DNA of 64,000 nucleotides from Aeromicrobium sp. Root236 (GTDB taxonomy: Bacteria > Actinomycetota > Actinomycetes > Propionibacteriales > Nocardioidaceae): assembly GCF_001428805.1 (NCBI RefSeq), contig NZ_LMIS01000001.1:372001-436000 (forward strand), in the 5' to 3' direction. The first letter of the stretch is position 1; every line of letters starts with the position of its first letter. Made by a program: the position numbers and the translations under genes. Below the pieces are notes generated by a model. That model saw only the letters and a list, made by a program, of their open reading frames with translations. It searched no databases and was not told the origin of the DNA. Shown here piece after piece: positions 22,299-30,503 of this stretch.

Positions 22299-23237
22299 GT
22301 GACCGCCGTGGACGTGAGACGAGCCAATGGCGCTGACGTACCCACAACGCCGCGTTTCACCGACGTCCTGAAGTCGTACGTCGCGCTGACCAAGCCGCGC
22401 ATCATCGAATTGCTGCTGCTCACGACCGTTCCGGTCATGTTCCTGGCCGAGCAGGGCGTGCCGTCGGCGTGGCTCGTCGTGGCCACCGTCGTCGGCGGAA
22501 CGCTGTCCGCGGGCAGCGCCAACGCGCTCAACTGCGTCGTCGACGCCGACATCGACCAGCTCATGCGCCGCACGTCGCGCAGACCGCTGCCGCGGCACCA
22601 GGTCGGCACGCGTGGCGCTCTCTGGTTCGGCCTGGCCCTCGGCGTCGTCTCGACGGTCTGGCTGTGGACGCTCGTCAACCCGCTCTCGTCGATGCTGGCG
22701 CTGGCCGCCAACGTGTTCTACGTCGTCGGCTACACCATGATCCTCAAGCGCCGCACGACCCAGAACATCGTCTGGGGCGGCGCCGCCGGCTGCTTCCCCG
22801 CCCTCATCGGCTGGACCGCCATCACCAACGAGCTGGCCTGGGCGCCGGTCGTGCTGTTCATGGTCGTGTTCTTCTGGACGCCGCCGCACTTCTGGTCGCT
22901 CGCGATGCGCTACCGCGAGGACTACGCCGCTGCCAGCGTGCCGATGCTCCCGTCGGTCGCCACGTCGGCCGAGGTCGCCAAGCAGATCGTCACCTACTCC
23001 TGGGTCATGGTCGGCACGTCGCTGCTCCTGTGGCCCATCACGCCGACCGGATGGTTCTACCCGGCCGTCGCGATCACCCTGGGCATCGTCTTCCTCGTCG
23101 AGGCCTACGACCTCAAGTCCCGCGCGGTGGACACCGAGGACCTCGCGATCCTCAAGCCCATGCGGCTGTTCCACTACTCCAACGCCTATCTGGCGCTGCT
23201 GTTCGTGGCCGCTGCGGTCGACCCCTTCCTGCGCTAG
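22299..23237 (+). CDS. ctaB: Protoheme IX farnesyltransferase (heme O synthase)
   Basis: Attaches farnesyl to protoheme, giving heme O for cytochrome c oxidase. The 312-residue UbiA-family membrane protein has about nine hydrophobic segments and the Asp-rich prenyl-diphosphate motif [21 protein letters not shown] (read in two parts: [18 protein letters not shown]). TAGACT (22286-22291) ends 7 bases before GTG 22299, suggesting a leaderless transcript. ctaA, the next enzyme, lies 2.3 kb downstream on the other strand. Confidence 0.95.
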   Translation: MTAVDVRRANGADVPTTPRFTDVLKSYVALTKPRIIELLLLTTVPVMFLAEQGVPSAWLVVATVVGGTLSAGSANALNCVVDADIDQLMRRTSRRPLPRHQVGTRGALWFGLALGVVSTVWLWTLVNPLSSMLALAANVFYVVGYTMILKRRTTQNIVWGGAAGCFPALIGWTAITNELAWAPVVLFMVVFFWTPPHFWSLAMRYREDYAAASVPMLPSVATSAEVAKQIVTYSWVMVGTSLLLWPITPTGWFYPAVAITLGIVFLVEAYDLKSRAVDTEDLAILKPMRLFHYSNAYLALLFVAAAVDPFLR

Positions 23238-23240
23238 CCC

Positions 23241-23696
23241 GTGGCCGGTGCCTCGGTCCGCCTCACGGAGCCCGACGACTGGGCGGACTGGCGTGAGCTG
23301 CGGCAACGCTCGCTGAGCGAGGACCCCGACGCGTTCTCGTCGTCGACCGCGATGTGGACCGGTGCCAACGACACCGAGGAGCGCTGGCGGGCCAGGCTCG
23401 CGGACGGTCCATGCTTCATCGCGTACGTCGGCGAGCGTGCCGTCGGCATGGTCGCGGGGCGGCTCGTCGACGGCGACGCGGAGCTGATCTCGATGTGGGT
23501 GGCCCCGGAGGCGCGCCGTCGCGGGATCGGGCACGCGTTGATCCAGCGCGTCGTCGAGTGGGCCGGCGGACGGCCGCTGGGCCTGCGCGTCATGGACGGC
23601 AACGTCCCCGCCGTCACAGCGTACGAACGACAGGGCTTCGTGCTGCAGGACGGCGTCGACCACGAAGGTTGCCGCCGGATGCTGCGCCCGGCCTGA
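23241..23696 (+). CDS. GNAT-family N-acetyltransferase
   Basis: A 151-residue GNAT protein. The acetyl-CoA-binding motif A reads ISMWVAPEARRRGIGHALI at about residues 86-104, and the late VTAYERQGFVLQDG is the usual motif B. GTG starts 3 bases after the ctaB stop, so it is probably co-transcribed, but no link to heme synthesis is evident. Acceptor substrate unknown. Confidence 0.85.
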   Translation: MAGASVRLTEPDDWADWRELRQRSLSEDPDAFSSSTAMWTGANDTEERWRARLADGPCFIAYVGERAVGMVAGRLVDGDAELISMWVAPEARRRGIGHALIQRVVEWAGGRPLGLRVMDGNVPAVTAYERQGFVLQDGVDHEGCRRMLRPA

Positions 23697-23713
23697 ATGC
23701 GTACGCTGGCCGG

Positions 23714-24784
23714 GTGAGCTCACCGGGGTACCGTCTCGTCGCGGCGGCGCGCGAGCTCAACCTGTCGGACCGCTTCTTCCGCCGGTTCAGGCGCGTCGGT
23801 CTCCGCGGCGTTCTCGCGGACCTCAACCGGACGGGCGCCCATGCGGACGTGCCGGGCGAGGCGGCGATCGCGGGCATGACCTGGCAGGACGACGACCGCG
23901 ACACCGAACGCTGGTATCCGCAGGGCATCACGACCTCCGCCGACGCGTACGGCGCCGATCCCAGCGGCGGCATGTACGAGGGCCACGACGTCGTCATCGC
24001 CAGCTGGTACGCCCACGGGTGGCGCGGCTGGCTGCAGCTCGGCTCGCGGATCTCGGTCATCGACTGGAGCGACGACGACCCGCCGCGCTACCGGCACGTC
24101 CTGCTGACGGCGCCGAAGCGGCTCGGCTTCTTCCATCGGCTGCGTCCCGTGCGGGTGCACGCCGGCGGCATCGTCTGGTACGGCGACCACCTGTTCGTCG
24201 CCGGCAGCTCATCGGGCGTGCGCGTGTTCCGGCTCGACGACATCGTGCGGGTGCGCAACCGGCTGCGTACCAAGGGCTATCGCTACGTGCTCCCGCAGTA
24301 CTCGTTCTACGCAGCCGAGCACGACGCCGACGGCGACCGCATGACGTACTCGTTCATGTCGCTCGACCGCGCCGGCGACGAGGACCATCTCGTGGCGGGG
24401 GAGTACGGCCGCAAGGGCGGCAGCCACCGCCTGATCCGTTATGCGATCGACCGGGACACGCAGCTCTTGCGGAGCGACGACCGGGGCTGGGCCGTCGCGA
24501 CCGAGCTGCACGACCGGCAGATCGCCCGGATGCAGGGCGCCGTGGTGTTCGACGGCTTGTGGGCCATCACGTCCAGCAACGGCGAGGGCAATCCCGGCGA
24601 CCTGTGGGTCGGGTCGCCGGGCGACTACACGCGGCACGCCGGCATCCTGCCGACTGGGCCGGAGGACATCACCTACCTGCCGCAGCGCCGCTGGCTCTGG
24701 TCGTTGACCGAGTGGCCGGGCCGGCGCTGGGTGTACGCGATCGATGCCGACCGCTGGCGGCCTGCGCCAAACGACCCGTCCTGA
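23714..24784 (+). CDS. Conserved hypothetical protein, possible beta-propeller-like
   Basis: I do not recognise a defined domain. GTG 23714 is chosen because TACGCT (23702-23707) ends 6 bases before it. The 356-residue product has no signal peptide or membrane segment. It contains repeating short hydrophobic strands with Trp/Tyr/Gly, such as IVWYGDHLFVAGSSSGVRVF, AVVFDGLWAITSSNGEG and RRWLWSLTEWPGRRWVYAID, a pattern that suggests a beta-propeller or similar all-beta fold. The N-terminal third is rich in Arg and aromatic residues. Confidence 0.7.
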   Translation: MSSPGYRLVAAARELNLSDRFFRRFRRVGLRGVLADLNRTGAHADVPGEAAIAGMTWQDDDRDTERWYPQGITTSADAYGADPSGGMYEGHDVVIASWYAHGWRGWLQLGSRISVIDWSDDDPPRYRHVLLTAPKRLGFFHRLRPVRVHAGGIVWYGDHLFVAGSSSGVRVFRLDDIVRVRNRLRTKGYRYVLPQYSFYAAEHDADGDRMTYSFMSLDRAGDEDHLVAGEYGRKGGSHRLIRYAIDRDTQLLRSDDRGWAVATELHDRQIARMQGAVVFDGLWAITSSNGEGNPGDLWVGSPGDYTRHAGILPTGPEDITYLPQRRWLWSLTEWPGRRWVYAIDADRWRPAPNDPS

Positions 24785-24811
24785 CAACCGATTCGCCCTA
24801 GGATGCCGGGC

Positions 24812-25627
24812 ATGACCAGCCAACAGACGGTTGCCCTGATCGGCTTGCTGTTCAGCCTCGTGAGCGTCGTGCTCTCGGGCTGGTTCTCTGTACGCACCGC
24901 CAAGATGGGCCACCGCCTGCGCATCGAGGCCGAGCGGCGCAAGGACGAGGAGACCGCGATCAAGGCGGCCGAGAAGGTCTATGAGCCGCTCGCCCAGGCT
25001 GCCGCGGAGCTCCAGTCGCGGATCTACAACATCGTCGAGACCGGCTGGGTCCCACTGGTGAAGCGCTACGAGAGCCACGGCGACTACGCCGTCACGAGCA
25101 CGGCGTTCCTGTTCGCGCACTACTTCGGCTGGATCGAGGCGCGGCGCGAGGCGGTGCTGTCGTCGAGCGGCAAGGGCCGGCGCGACGAGTCCGTGCAGCA
25201 GCTGATCGACGGCGTGACCGCGACGTTGCGGCGTAGCGAGTCAGGCGACGGATTCCTGTTCTTCGCGGCGGAGCAACGGGCCATCGGCGAGCTCATGGTG
25301 TCGTGGGAGTTCATCCCCGACACGACGACCCGGCTGCCACACGTCGACGGCTATGCGGCGTTCGTCAAGCGCTATCGCAGCGACGAGGACTTCAGGGCTT
25401 GGTTCGCCCCGGTCGATGCCGGCATGAGCAAGGTCTCCGAGGGCGACAACCGCCGGCTCATCGAGATCCAGCGCGCGCTGGTCGACCTGATCCGCGAGCT
25501 CGACCCGACCAACCGCTACACGTTCGGCTACCAGCTCGAGGCGATCGACCTCAGCGAGATCGGGTCGGTCGCACCGGCCGAGAAGCAGCCGCGGTTCCCA
25601 GGGGTGAGCTCGACGACACCACGGTGA
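24812..25627 (+). CDS. Hypothetical membrane-anchored protein
   Basis: TAGGAT (24799-24804) ends 7 bases before ATG 24812, favouring it over the in-frame ATG at 24803. The 271-residue product starts with one membrane helix (about residues 6-25, VALIGLLFSLVSVVLSGWF) followed by a basic segment and a predicted long helix (RLRIEAERRKDEETAIKAAEK). The remainder is soluble and largely helical. I know no function. The last 77 bases overlap the convergent ctaA gene. Confidence 0.7.
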   Translation: MTSQQTVALIGLLFSLVSVVLSGWFSVRTAKMGHRLRIEAERRKDEETAIKAAEKVYEPLAQAAAELQSRIYNIVETGWVPLVKRYESHGDYAVTSTAFLFAHYFGWIEARREAVLSSSGKGRRDESVQQLIDGVTATLRRSESGDGFLFFAAEQRAIGELMVSWEFIPDTTTRLPHVDGYAAFVKRYRSDEDFRAWFAPVDAGMSKVSEGDNRRLIEIQRALVDLIRELDPTNRYTFGYQLEAIDLSEIGSVAPAEKQPRFPGVSSTTPR

Positions 25628-26471
25628 CCAGCAGCCGCGTGCCGCCAGCGATCAAGGCCGCGGCGCCCACGAGGTGGATCGCCACCAGTGCGATCGGCAG
25701 GTCGGTGAGGTACTGCACGAACCCGATCGTGCCCTGCGCCAGCTCGACGAGCAGCAGGATGCCGGCGATGCGCGCAGCAGGCGTACGCCTGAGGATCACG
25801 CAGGCGGCAACAGTGAGGGCTACCAGCAGGTAGACGCTGGCGGCGTGCACGTGGCTCATGACGTGCGGGTCCAGCCCGTTGCGTGGCGCTTCGGCATCAC
25901 CGGCGTGGGGTCCGGCGCCGGTGACCATCGTGCCGAGGTAGACGGCGGCCCACAGGACGACGTACGTGGCGAGGACGACCTGCTTGGCGTACGCCGGCCA
26001 GGCCAGGTGGTTGGTGCCCCGAACGCGTACGACGAGCAGCATCGACGCCGCCACGAGCAGCATCGACAGGATCATGTGCAGCGACACGACCCAGGGGTTG
26101 AGGTCGGTCAGCACCGTGATGCCGCCGATGACGCCCTGGAACGGCACACCGAGCGCGATGAGGGCGGCGAGACGACGCAGGTCGCGCGTCGTGCCGGCCC
26201 AGCGCCACACCGCCACGAACGTGGCGATGACGACCGCGATCAGCACGTACGTCAGCATGCGGTTGCCGAACTCGATGACACCGTGCACACCGAGCGCACG
26301 ATGGGGCACGAACGAGCTGTCCGTACACCGCGGCCACGTGGGGCAGCCGAGGCCCGAGTCGGTCAGGCGTACGAGGCCGCCGGTGAGGACGATCACGATG
26401 TTGGCGACCACCGCCGCCCAGGCCCAGCGCTCGACGTCGGCGCGCTGAGGCGTACGAAGGCTCTGTGTCAC
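25551..26471 (-). CDS. ctaA: Heme A synthase (COX15/CtaA)
   Basis: Oxidises the C8 methyl of heme O to give heme A. The 306-residue membrane protein has GGLVRLTDSGLGCPTWPRC near the N-terminus, EFGNRMLT, SLHMILSML and MSHVHAAS, the conserved His/Glu positions of the two four-helix halves. I take GTG 26471, which overlaps the stop of the ABC permease gene (GTGA) and gives MTQSLRTPQRADVERW. The C-terminus runs 77 bases into the convergent gene. Confidence 0.93.
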   Translation of the reverse strand: MTQSLRTPQRADVERWAWAAVVANIVIVLTGGLVRLTDSGLGCPTWPRCTDSSFVPHRALGVHGVIEFGNRMLTYVLIAVVIATFVAVWRWAGTTRDLRRLAALIALGVPFQGVIGGITVLTDLNPWVVSLHMILSMLLVAASMLLVVRVRGTNHLAWPAYAKQVVLATYVVLWAAVYLGTMVTGAGPHAGDAEAPRNGLDPHVMSHVHAASVYLLVALTVAACVILRRTPAARIAGILLLVELAQGTIGFVQYLTDLPIALVAIHLVGAAALIAGGTRLLVTVVSSSSPLGTAAASRPVRPTRSR

Positions 26472-27244
26472 TCCCACTTGAACGTCCTCGAGACTCCGAG
26501 GCCGCAGCACACGGCCCACACGATCAGCACCACGATGGAGAAGGCGCCGGGCCCGTTGCCGGCGAACGTGTCGCGCAAGCCCTGACCAAGAGCGCCTGAC
26601 GGCAGCAGCTCGAGGACGTGGCGCGCCGCCTCGGGATAACGGCTCAATGGCACGAGGAGGCCGCCGCCGACGAGCAGCACGACGTACACCAGGTTGGCGA
26701 CGGCGAGCGTGGCTTCAGCCCGCAGCGTGCCGGCGATCAGCAGGCCGAGCGACCCGAACGCCGCGGTGCCCAGCACGGCGAGCACGACCATCTGGGCGAA
26801 CGCCGTCACGCCGCCGTGCGGTTGCCAACCGAGCAGCAGACCGACGACCGACAGCAGGGTCAGCTGGGCGATCTCGACCGCGGCGATCGCGCCGATCTTG
26901 CCGAGCATCAGGCCCCAACGCGGGAGCGGCGAGGCGCCGAGGCGCTTGATGACGCCGTAGCGGCGCTCGAAGCCCGTCGCGATCGCGAGGGACGTGAACG
27001 ACGTCGACAGCACCGCGAGGGCGAGGATGCCCGGCGTGATGATGTCGATCGACCGGCCCTTGCCGAGGTCGACGACGTCGTTGGAATGCGTGCCGAGCAC
27101 GAGCAGCATCAACGGGATGACGAGCGTGAGGAGCAGCTGCTCGCCGTTGCGCGACAGCAGCCGCAGCTCCATCGCGACCTGCGAGCGCAGCATCGCCGGG
27201 GTCGCCGCCGCGCCCGGGCTGGGGGAGAGGTCGAGGTTCGTCAT
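26468..27244 (-). CDS. ABC-2 type transporter permease
   Basis: A 258-residue permease with six hydrophobic segments, opening MTNLDLSPSPGAAATP then the cytoplasmic QVAMELRLLSRNGEQLLL elbow typical of ABC-2 exporters. ATG 27244 overlaps the ATPase stop. Co-transcription with ctaA is a common actinobacterial arrangement, often with the pair suggested to serve cytochrome oxidase biogenesis; the substrate is not known. Confidence 0.88.
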   Translation of the reverse strand: MTNLDLSPSPGAAATPAMLRSQVAMELRLLSRNGEQLLLTLVIPLMLLVLGTHSNDVVDLGKGRSIDIITPGILALAVLSTSFTSLAIATGFERRYGVIKRLGASPLPRWGLMLGKIGAIAAVEIAQLTLLSVVGLLLGWQPHGGVTAFAQMVVLAVLGTAAFGSLGLLIAGTLRAEATLAVANLVYVVLLVGGGLLVPLSRYPEAARHVLELLPSGALGQGLRDTFAGNGPGAFSIVVLIVWAVCCGLGVSRTFKWE

Positions 27245-28161
27245 CGCAACGCCTTGCCGGTGAGCTCGAGGAATCGGTCCTCGAGGGTCTGCCGCTCCAC
27301 GAGCACGGACTCGGTCAGCACGCCCTCGCCGGCGCACCAGGCCGACAGGGTTGCCAGCAGCGCCGGGTCGACGTCGCCGGCGATGACGTAGGCGCCGGGG
27401 GCCACCTCGTCGACCTTGGTGTCGTGGGGGAGGGCGTGCATGAGGTTCTCGACGTCGAGGCCGGGGCGGGCGGTGAAACGTACGGTGTTCTTGGCCCCCG
27501 AGGAGGCGAGCGCCTGGGGTGTGCCGGAGGCGATGACCTGACCGGCGTCGACGATGTGCACGAGGTCGGAGAGCGTCTCGGCCTCGTCCATGAAGTGCGT
27601 CGTCAGGACAGTGGTCACCCCGCTGTCGCGCAGCTCGGCGACCAGGTCCCACGTGGCGCGGCGAGCCTGGGGATCGAGCCCTGCGGTCGGCTCGTCGAGG
27701 AAGAGCAGCTCCGGACGGCCGACGATCGCCATCGCCAGGCTGAGCCGCTGCTGCTGCCCACCGGACAGCCGGCGGAACGGCGTCGAGCCGTAGCCCTGCA
27801 TGCCGAGCCGCTCGATCAGCGCGTCGACGTCCAGCGGGTTGGCGTGCAGCGACGCGATGTGTCGCAGCATCTCGTACGCCCGCGCGCCCGACCAGGCGCC
27901 GCCGGACTGGAGCATCACTCCCACGCGGGGCTTCAGCTTGCGGCCGTCGGCGACGGGGTCGAGGCCCAGCACGCGCACGGTGCCGCTCTGCGGGGTCCGG
28001 AAGCCCTCGCACGTCTCGATCGTCGTGGTCTTGCCCGCGCCGTTGGGTCCGAGGATCGCGGTCACGGTGCCCGGCTCGACGGTGAGGCTGAGCCCGTCCA
28101 CTGCGGTCACCGAGCCGTATCGCATGACGAGATCGACGACCTCGACGGCGGGCTGATTCAC
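27241..28161 (-). CDS. ABC transporter ATP-binding protein (ABC-2 exporter)
   Basis: A 306-residue ATPase with Walker A GPNGAGKTT, Q-loop, signature LSGGQQQRLSLA, Walker B LLFLDEPTAGLD and the H-loop TTHFMDEAE, the class A/DrrA-like form. It pairs with the downstream permease. TACACT (minus strand, 28168-28173) ends 6 bases before GTG 28161, indicating a leaderless start for the ATPase-permease-ctaA operon. Confidence 0.92.
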   Translation of the reverse strand: MNQPAVEVVDLVMRYGSVTAVDGLSLTVEPGTVTAILGPNGAGKTTTIETCEGFRTPQSGTVRVLGLDPVADGRKLKPRVGVMLQSGGAWSGARAYEMLRHIASLHANPLDVDALIERLGMQGYGSTPFRRLSGGQQQRLSLAMAIVGRPELLFLDEPTAGLDPQARRATWDLVAELRDSGVTTVLTTHFMDEAETLSDLVHIVDAGQVIASGTPQALASSGAKNTVRFTARPGLDVENLMHALPHDTKVDEVAPGAYVIAGDVDPALLATLSAWCAGEGVLTESVLVERQTLEDRFLELTGKALR

Positions 28162-28211
28162 CTGTTCAGTGTAGGTGTCGGCTGTCGGGCCCCAGCCTTA
28201 GGCTGTCGCTC

Positions 28212-29309
28212 ATGGATCTCCCCGTCATGCCTCCGCTCCAACCCATGCTGGCCAAGTCGGTCAAGGGCGTTCCGGCTGCCGACTCGGTCGAGGGTGGCCT
28301 GTCCTACGAGCCCAAGTGGGACGGCTTCCGCTGCATCGTGTTCCGCGACGGCGACGAGGTCGAGCTGGCGAGTCGTTCCACCAAGCCCTTGACGCGCTAC
28401 TTCCCCGACATCGTCGACGCGATCAAGGCCGAGACGCCTGATCGCTGCGTGCTCGACGGCGAGATCTTCATCGCGATCGACGGCCGGCTCGACTTCGATG
28501 CGCTGTCGCAGCGCATCCACCCCGCGGCCTCCCGCGTCGCGACGCTGGCCGAGCGCACCCCGGCGTCGTTCGTGGCGTTCGACCTGCTGGCGCTCGACGG
28601 TGAGTCCTTCCTCGCCGAGCCGTTCTCCGTACGCCGTGCCCGGCTCGAGCAGGCCCTGGCGTCGGCCGCCGACCCGATCCACGTCACCCGCACCACGACC
28701 GACGCGGCGGAGGCCGAGGAGTGGTTCGGCATCTTCGAGGGCGCCGGGCTCGACGGCGTCGTCGCCAAGGCGCTGGCCAAGCCTTACGCGCCCAACGGCC
28801 GCACGATGCTCAAGGTCAAGCACTCACGGACGGCCGACGTGGTCGTCGCGGGCTACCGGCTGCACAAGACGTCCACGCCCGATCGCCCGCTCCTGGGGTC
28901 GATGCTGCTCGGGCTCTACGCCGACGACGGACAGCTGCAGCACGTCGGTGTCGCCGCGTCGTTCACCGAAGCCCGCCGCGCCGAGCTGATCACCGAGCTC
29001 GAGCCGCTGATCGTCGACACGTCCGAGCACCCGTGGGGCAAGTGGCAGGACGCCGACGCCCAGGCCGGCTCACGGCTGCCCGGCGGTCAGAGCCGATGGA
29101 CCGGCACCAAGGACCTGTCCTTCGTGACGCTCTCGCCGACCCGGGTCGCCGAGGTCGGCTACGAGCACATGGAGGGGGTCGGCGACGGGGCCCGCTTCCG
29201 TCACACGGCGCAGTTCAAGCGCTGGCGTCCCGATCGCGAGCCGGGCTCCTGCACGTACGAGCAGCTCGAAGAGGTCGCCAAGTACGACCTCAGCAAGATC
29301 CTGACCTGA
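28212..29309 (+). CDS. ligC: ATP-dependent DNA ligase, LigC type
   Basis: A 365-residue ligase with only the adenylation and OB domains. The nucleotidyl-transfer motif EPKWDGFR puts the adenylated Lys at K35. The other nucleotidyltransferase motifs are SRSTKPLTRYFP, CVLDGEIFI, FVAFDLLAL, DGVVAKALAKPY and MLKVKHSRTADVVVAGYR. Size and the nearby Prim-Pol gene match the mycobacterial LigC/Prim-PolC pair used in short-gap excision repair. TAGGCT (28199-28204) ends 7 bases before the ATG, so it is probably leaderless and divergent from the ABC operon. Confidence 0.93.
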   Translation: MDLPVMPPLQPMLAKSVKGVPAADSVEGGLSYEPKWDGFRCIVFRDGDEVELASRSTKPLTRYFPDIVDAIKAETPDRCVLDGEIFIAIDGRLDFDALSQRIHPAASRVATLAERTPASFVAFDLLALDGESFLAEPFSVRRARLEQALASAADPIHVTRTTTDAAEAEEWFGIFEGAGLDGVVAKALAKPYAPNGRTMLKVKHSRTADVVVAGYRLHKTSTPDRPLLGSMLLGLYADDGQLQHVGVAASFTEARRAELITELEPLIVDTSEHPWGKWQDADAQAGSRLPGGQSRWTGTKDLSFVTLSPTRVAEVGYEHMEGVGDGARFRHTAQFKRWRPDREPGSCTYEQLEEVAKYDLSKILT

Positions 29310-29387
29310 CCCAGTCCCCGAGATCTGGCCTCTTGTCCACCTGGCAGGGCCCGGCCGACGGGGATTCCGGGCCAGATCTCGGTGGGT
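29309..29387. terminator. Large inverted repeat between convergent ligC and the alarmone synthetase
   Basis: CCGAGATCTGGCC (29318-29330) and GGCCAGATCTCGG (29370-29382) are perfect 13-bp inverted repeats, extended outside by ACCCA/TGGGT. The loop is 39 bases, long for a simple terminator. It fills the whole space between two convergent stop codons, so bidirectional termination is the simplest role. Confidence 0.6.
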
Positions 29388-30166
29388 CAGCCGCTGAGGC
29401 GGCGTAGTCGCTCGATCAGCTGTTCGTCGGGCACAGCGTTGGTGCTCTCGGTCAGCTCGTCCTTGAGCGCCTTGGGCAGCTCTCCGGAGGTCTTGACCTC
29501 GGTGTGCAGCCGCTCCATCGTCGCGTCGAGCTCGCCGGCGGTCTCGGCAGCTTCCTTGAGACCGTCGAGGAGTGACTGCGGAACGTCCTCGCGGTACTTG
29601 TAGTGGATCTTGTGCTCGAGGCTTGCCCAGAAGTCCATCGCGATCGTGCGCAGCTGCACCTCGACGAGCACCGGCACCTCGCCGTCGCTCAGGAAGACCG
29701 GCACCTCCACGAGGGCGTGCAGGCTGCGATAGCCGTTGGGCTTCGGCGTCTTGATGTAGTCGCGCACCTCGACGACGCTGACGTCCGACTGGCCCGTGAG
29801 CAGGTCGAAGATCGTGTAGACGTCGGACACGAAGCTGCAGGTCACACGTACGCCGGCGATGTCCGTGATGCGCTCGGCGATCGACTCGAATGTCGGCTCG
29901 CACTGCTTGCGGCCCATCTTCTCGACGATCGACTCAGGGTTCTTGAGCCGCGACGAGACGTGCTCGATGGGATTGGTGTCGTGCAGGTGGGCGAACTCGT
30001 CGCGGAGGATCGACAGCTTGGTGACGATCTCCTCCATGCCGAACTTGTAGCGCATCATGAAGCGGGTGAAGTCCTGGCGGAGCTGCTGCGCATCCTGGGA
30101 GGCGAAGTCGCCGTCGGCCCTGTCGATGAGTCGCCCCAGGTCCATCCGGGCAGGCGTCGGGTCCAC
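29387..30166 (-). CDS. RelA/SpoT-domain GTP pyrophosphokinase (small alarmone synthetase)
   Basis: A 259-residue protein with a stand-alone (p)ppGpp synthetase domain and no HD hydrolase domain. Visible motifs are SRLKNPESIVEK, ITDIAGVRVTCSF, the RDYIKTPKPNGYRSLH loop at about residues 135-150, and LVEVQLRT. Residues after 215 form a helical tail. GTG 30166 is chosen because TACAGT (minus strand, 30173-30178) ends 6 bases before it; ATG 30145 is an alternative. Small alarmone synthetases raise (p)ppGpp under stress. Its place between ligC and the Prim-Pol gene is notable but may be chance. Confidence 0.9.
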   Translation of the reverse strand: MDPTPARMDLGRLIDRADGDFASQDAQQLRQDFTRFMMRYKFGMEEIVTKLSILRDEFAHLHDTNPIEHVSSRLKNPESIVEKMGRKQCEPTFESIAERITDIAGVRVTCSFVSDVYTIFDLLTGQSDVSVVEVRDYIKTPKPNGYRSLHALVEVPVFLSDGEVPVLVEVQLRTIAMDFWASLEHKIHYKYREDVPQSLLDGLKEAAETAGELDATMERLHTEVKTSGELPKALKDELTESTNAVPDEQLIERLRRLSG

Positions 30167-30250
30167 CAGCCCACTGTAGGCAGATGACGCCGAAAGCGCC
30201 CGCCTCGGCCTCGAGTCGCCCGGCGACGCGAGTCGTCGTACGGTCTGGGG

Positions 30251-30493
30251 ATGCGAACCACCGTGAGGATCGAGAGCGAGGCGCTGCGGGCGGCGTCGGC
30301 TGAGCTCGACCGCAAGCTCCAGGCGGCTGACGAGTCCCTCCGCAAGAGCTTCGCCGGTCTGCCGCTCGAGGAGATCGTCCCGGAGGTCGAGCGCTCCCTC
30401 GACGAGATCGGCGTGGAGATTCCGCCCGCCGAGGTCCGTGCCTGGGCGCAGCACATCTCGGACCGCACGGACCACGAGCTCGTCCTGCGATGA
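30251..30493 (+). CDS. Small hypothetical protein, 80 residues
   Basis: Not a family I recognise. The acidic, helical product has a first half predicted as coiled helix (ALRAASAELDRKLQAADESL) and no membrane segment. TACGGT (30239-30244) ends 6 bases before the ATG, supporting a real leaderless gene. It is convergent with the Prim-Pol gene 10 bases away. Confidence 0.6.
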   Translation: MRTTVRIESEALRAASAELDRKLQAADESLRKSFAGLPLEEIVPEVERSLDEIGVEIPPAEVRAWAQHISDRTDHELVLR

Positions 30494-30503
30494 ATCCCGT
30501 CGG

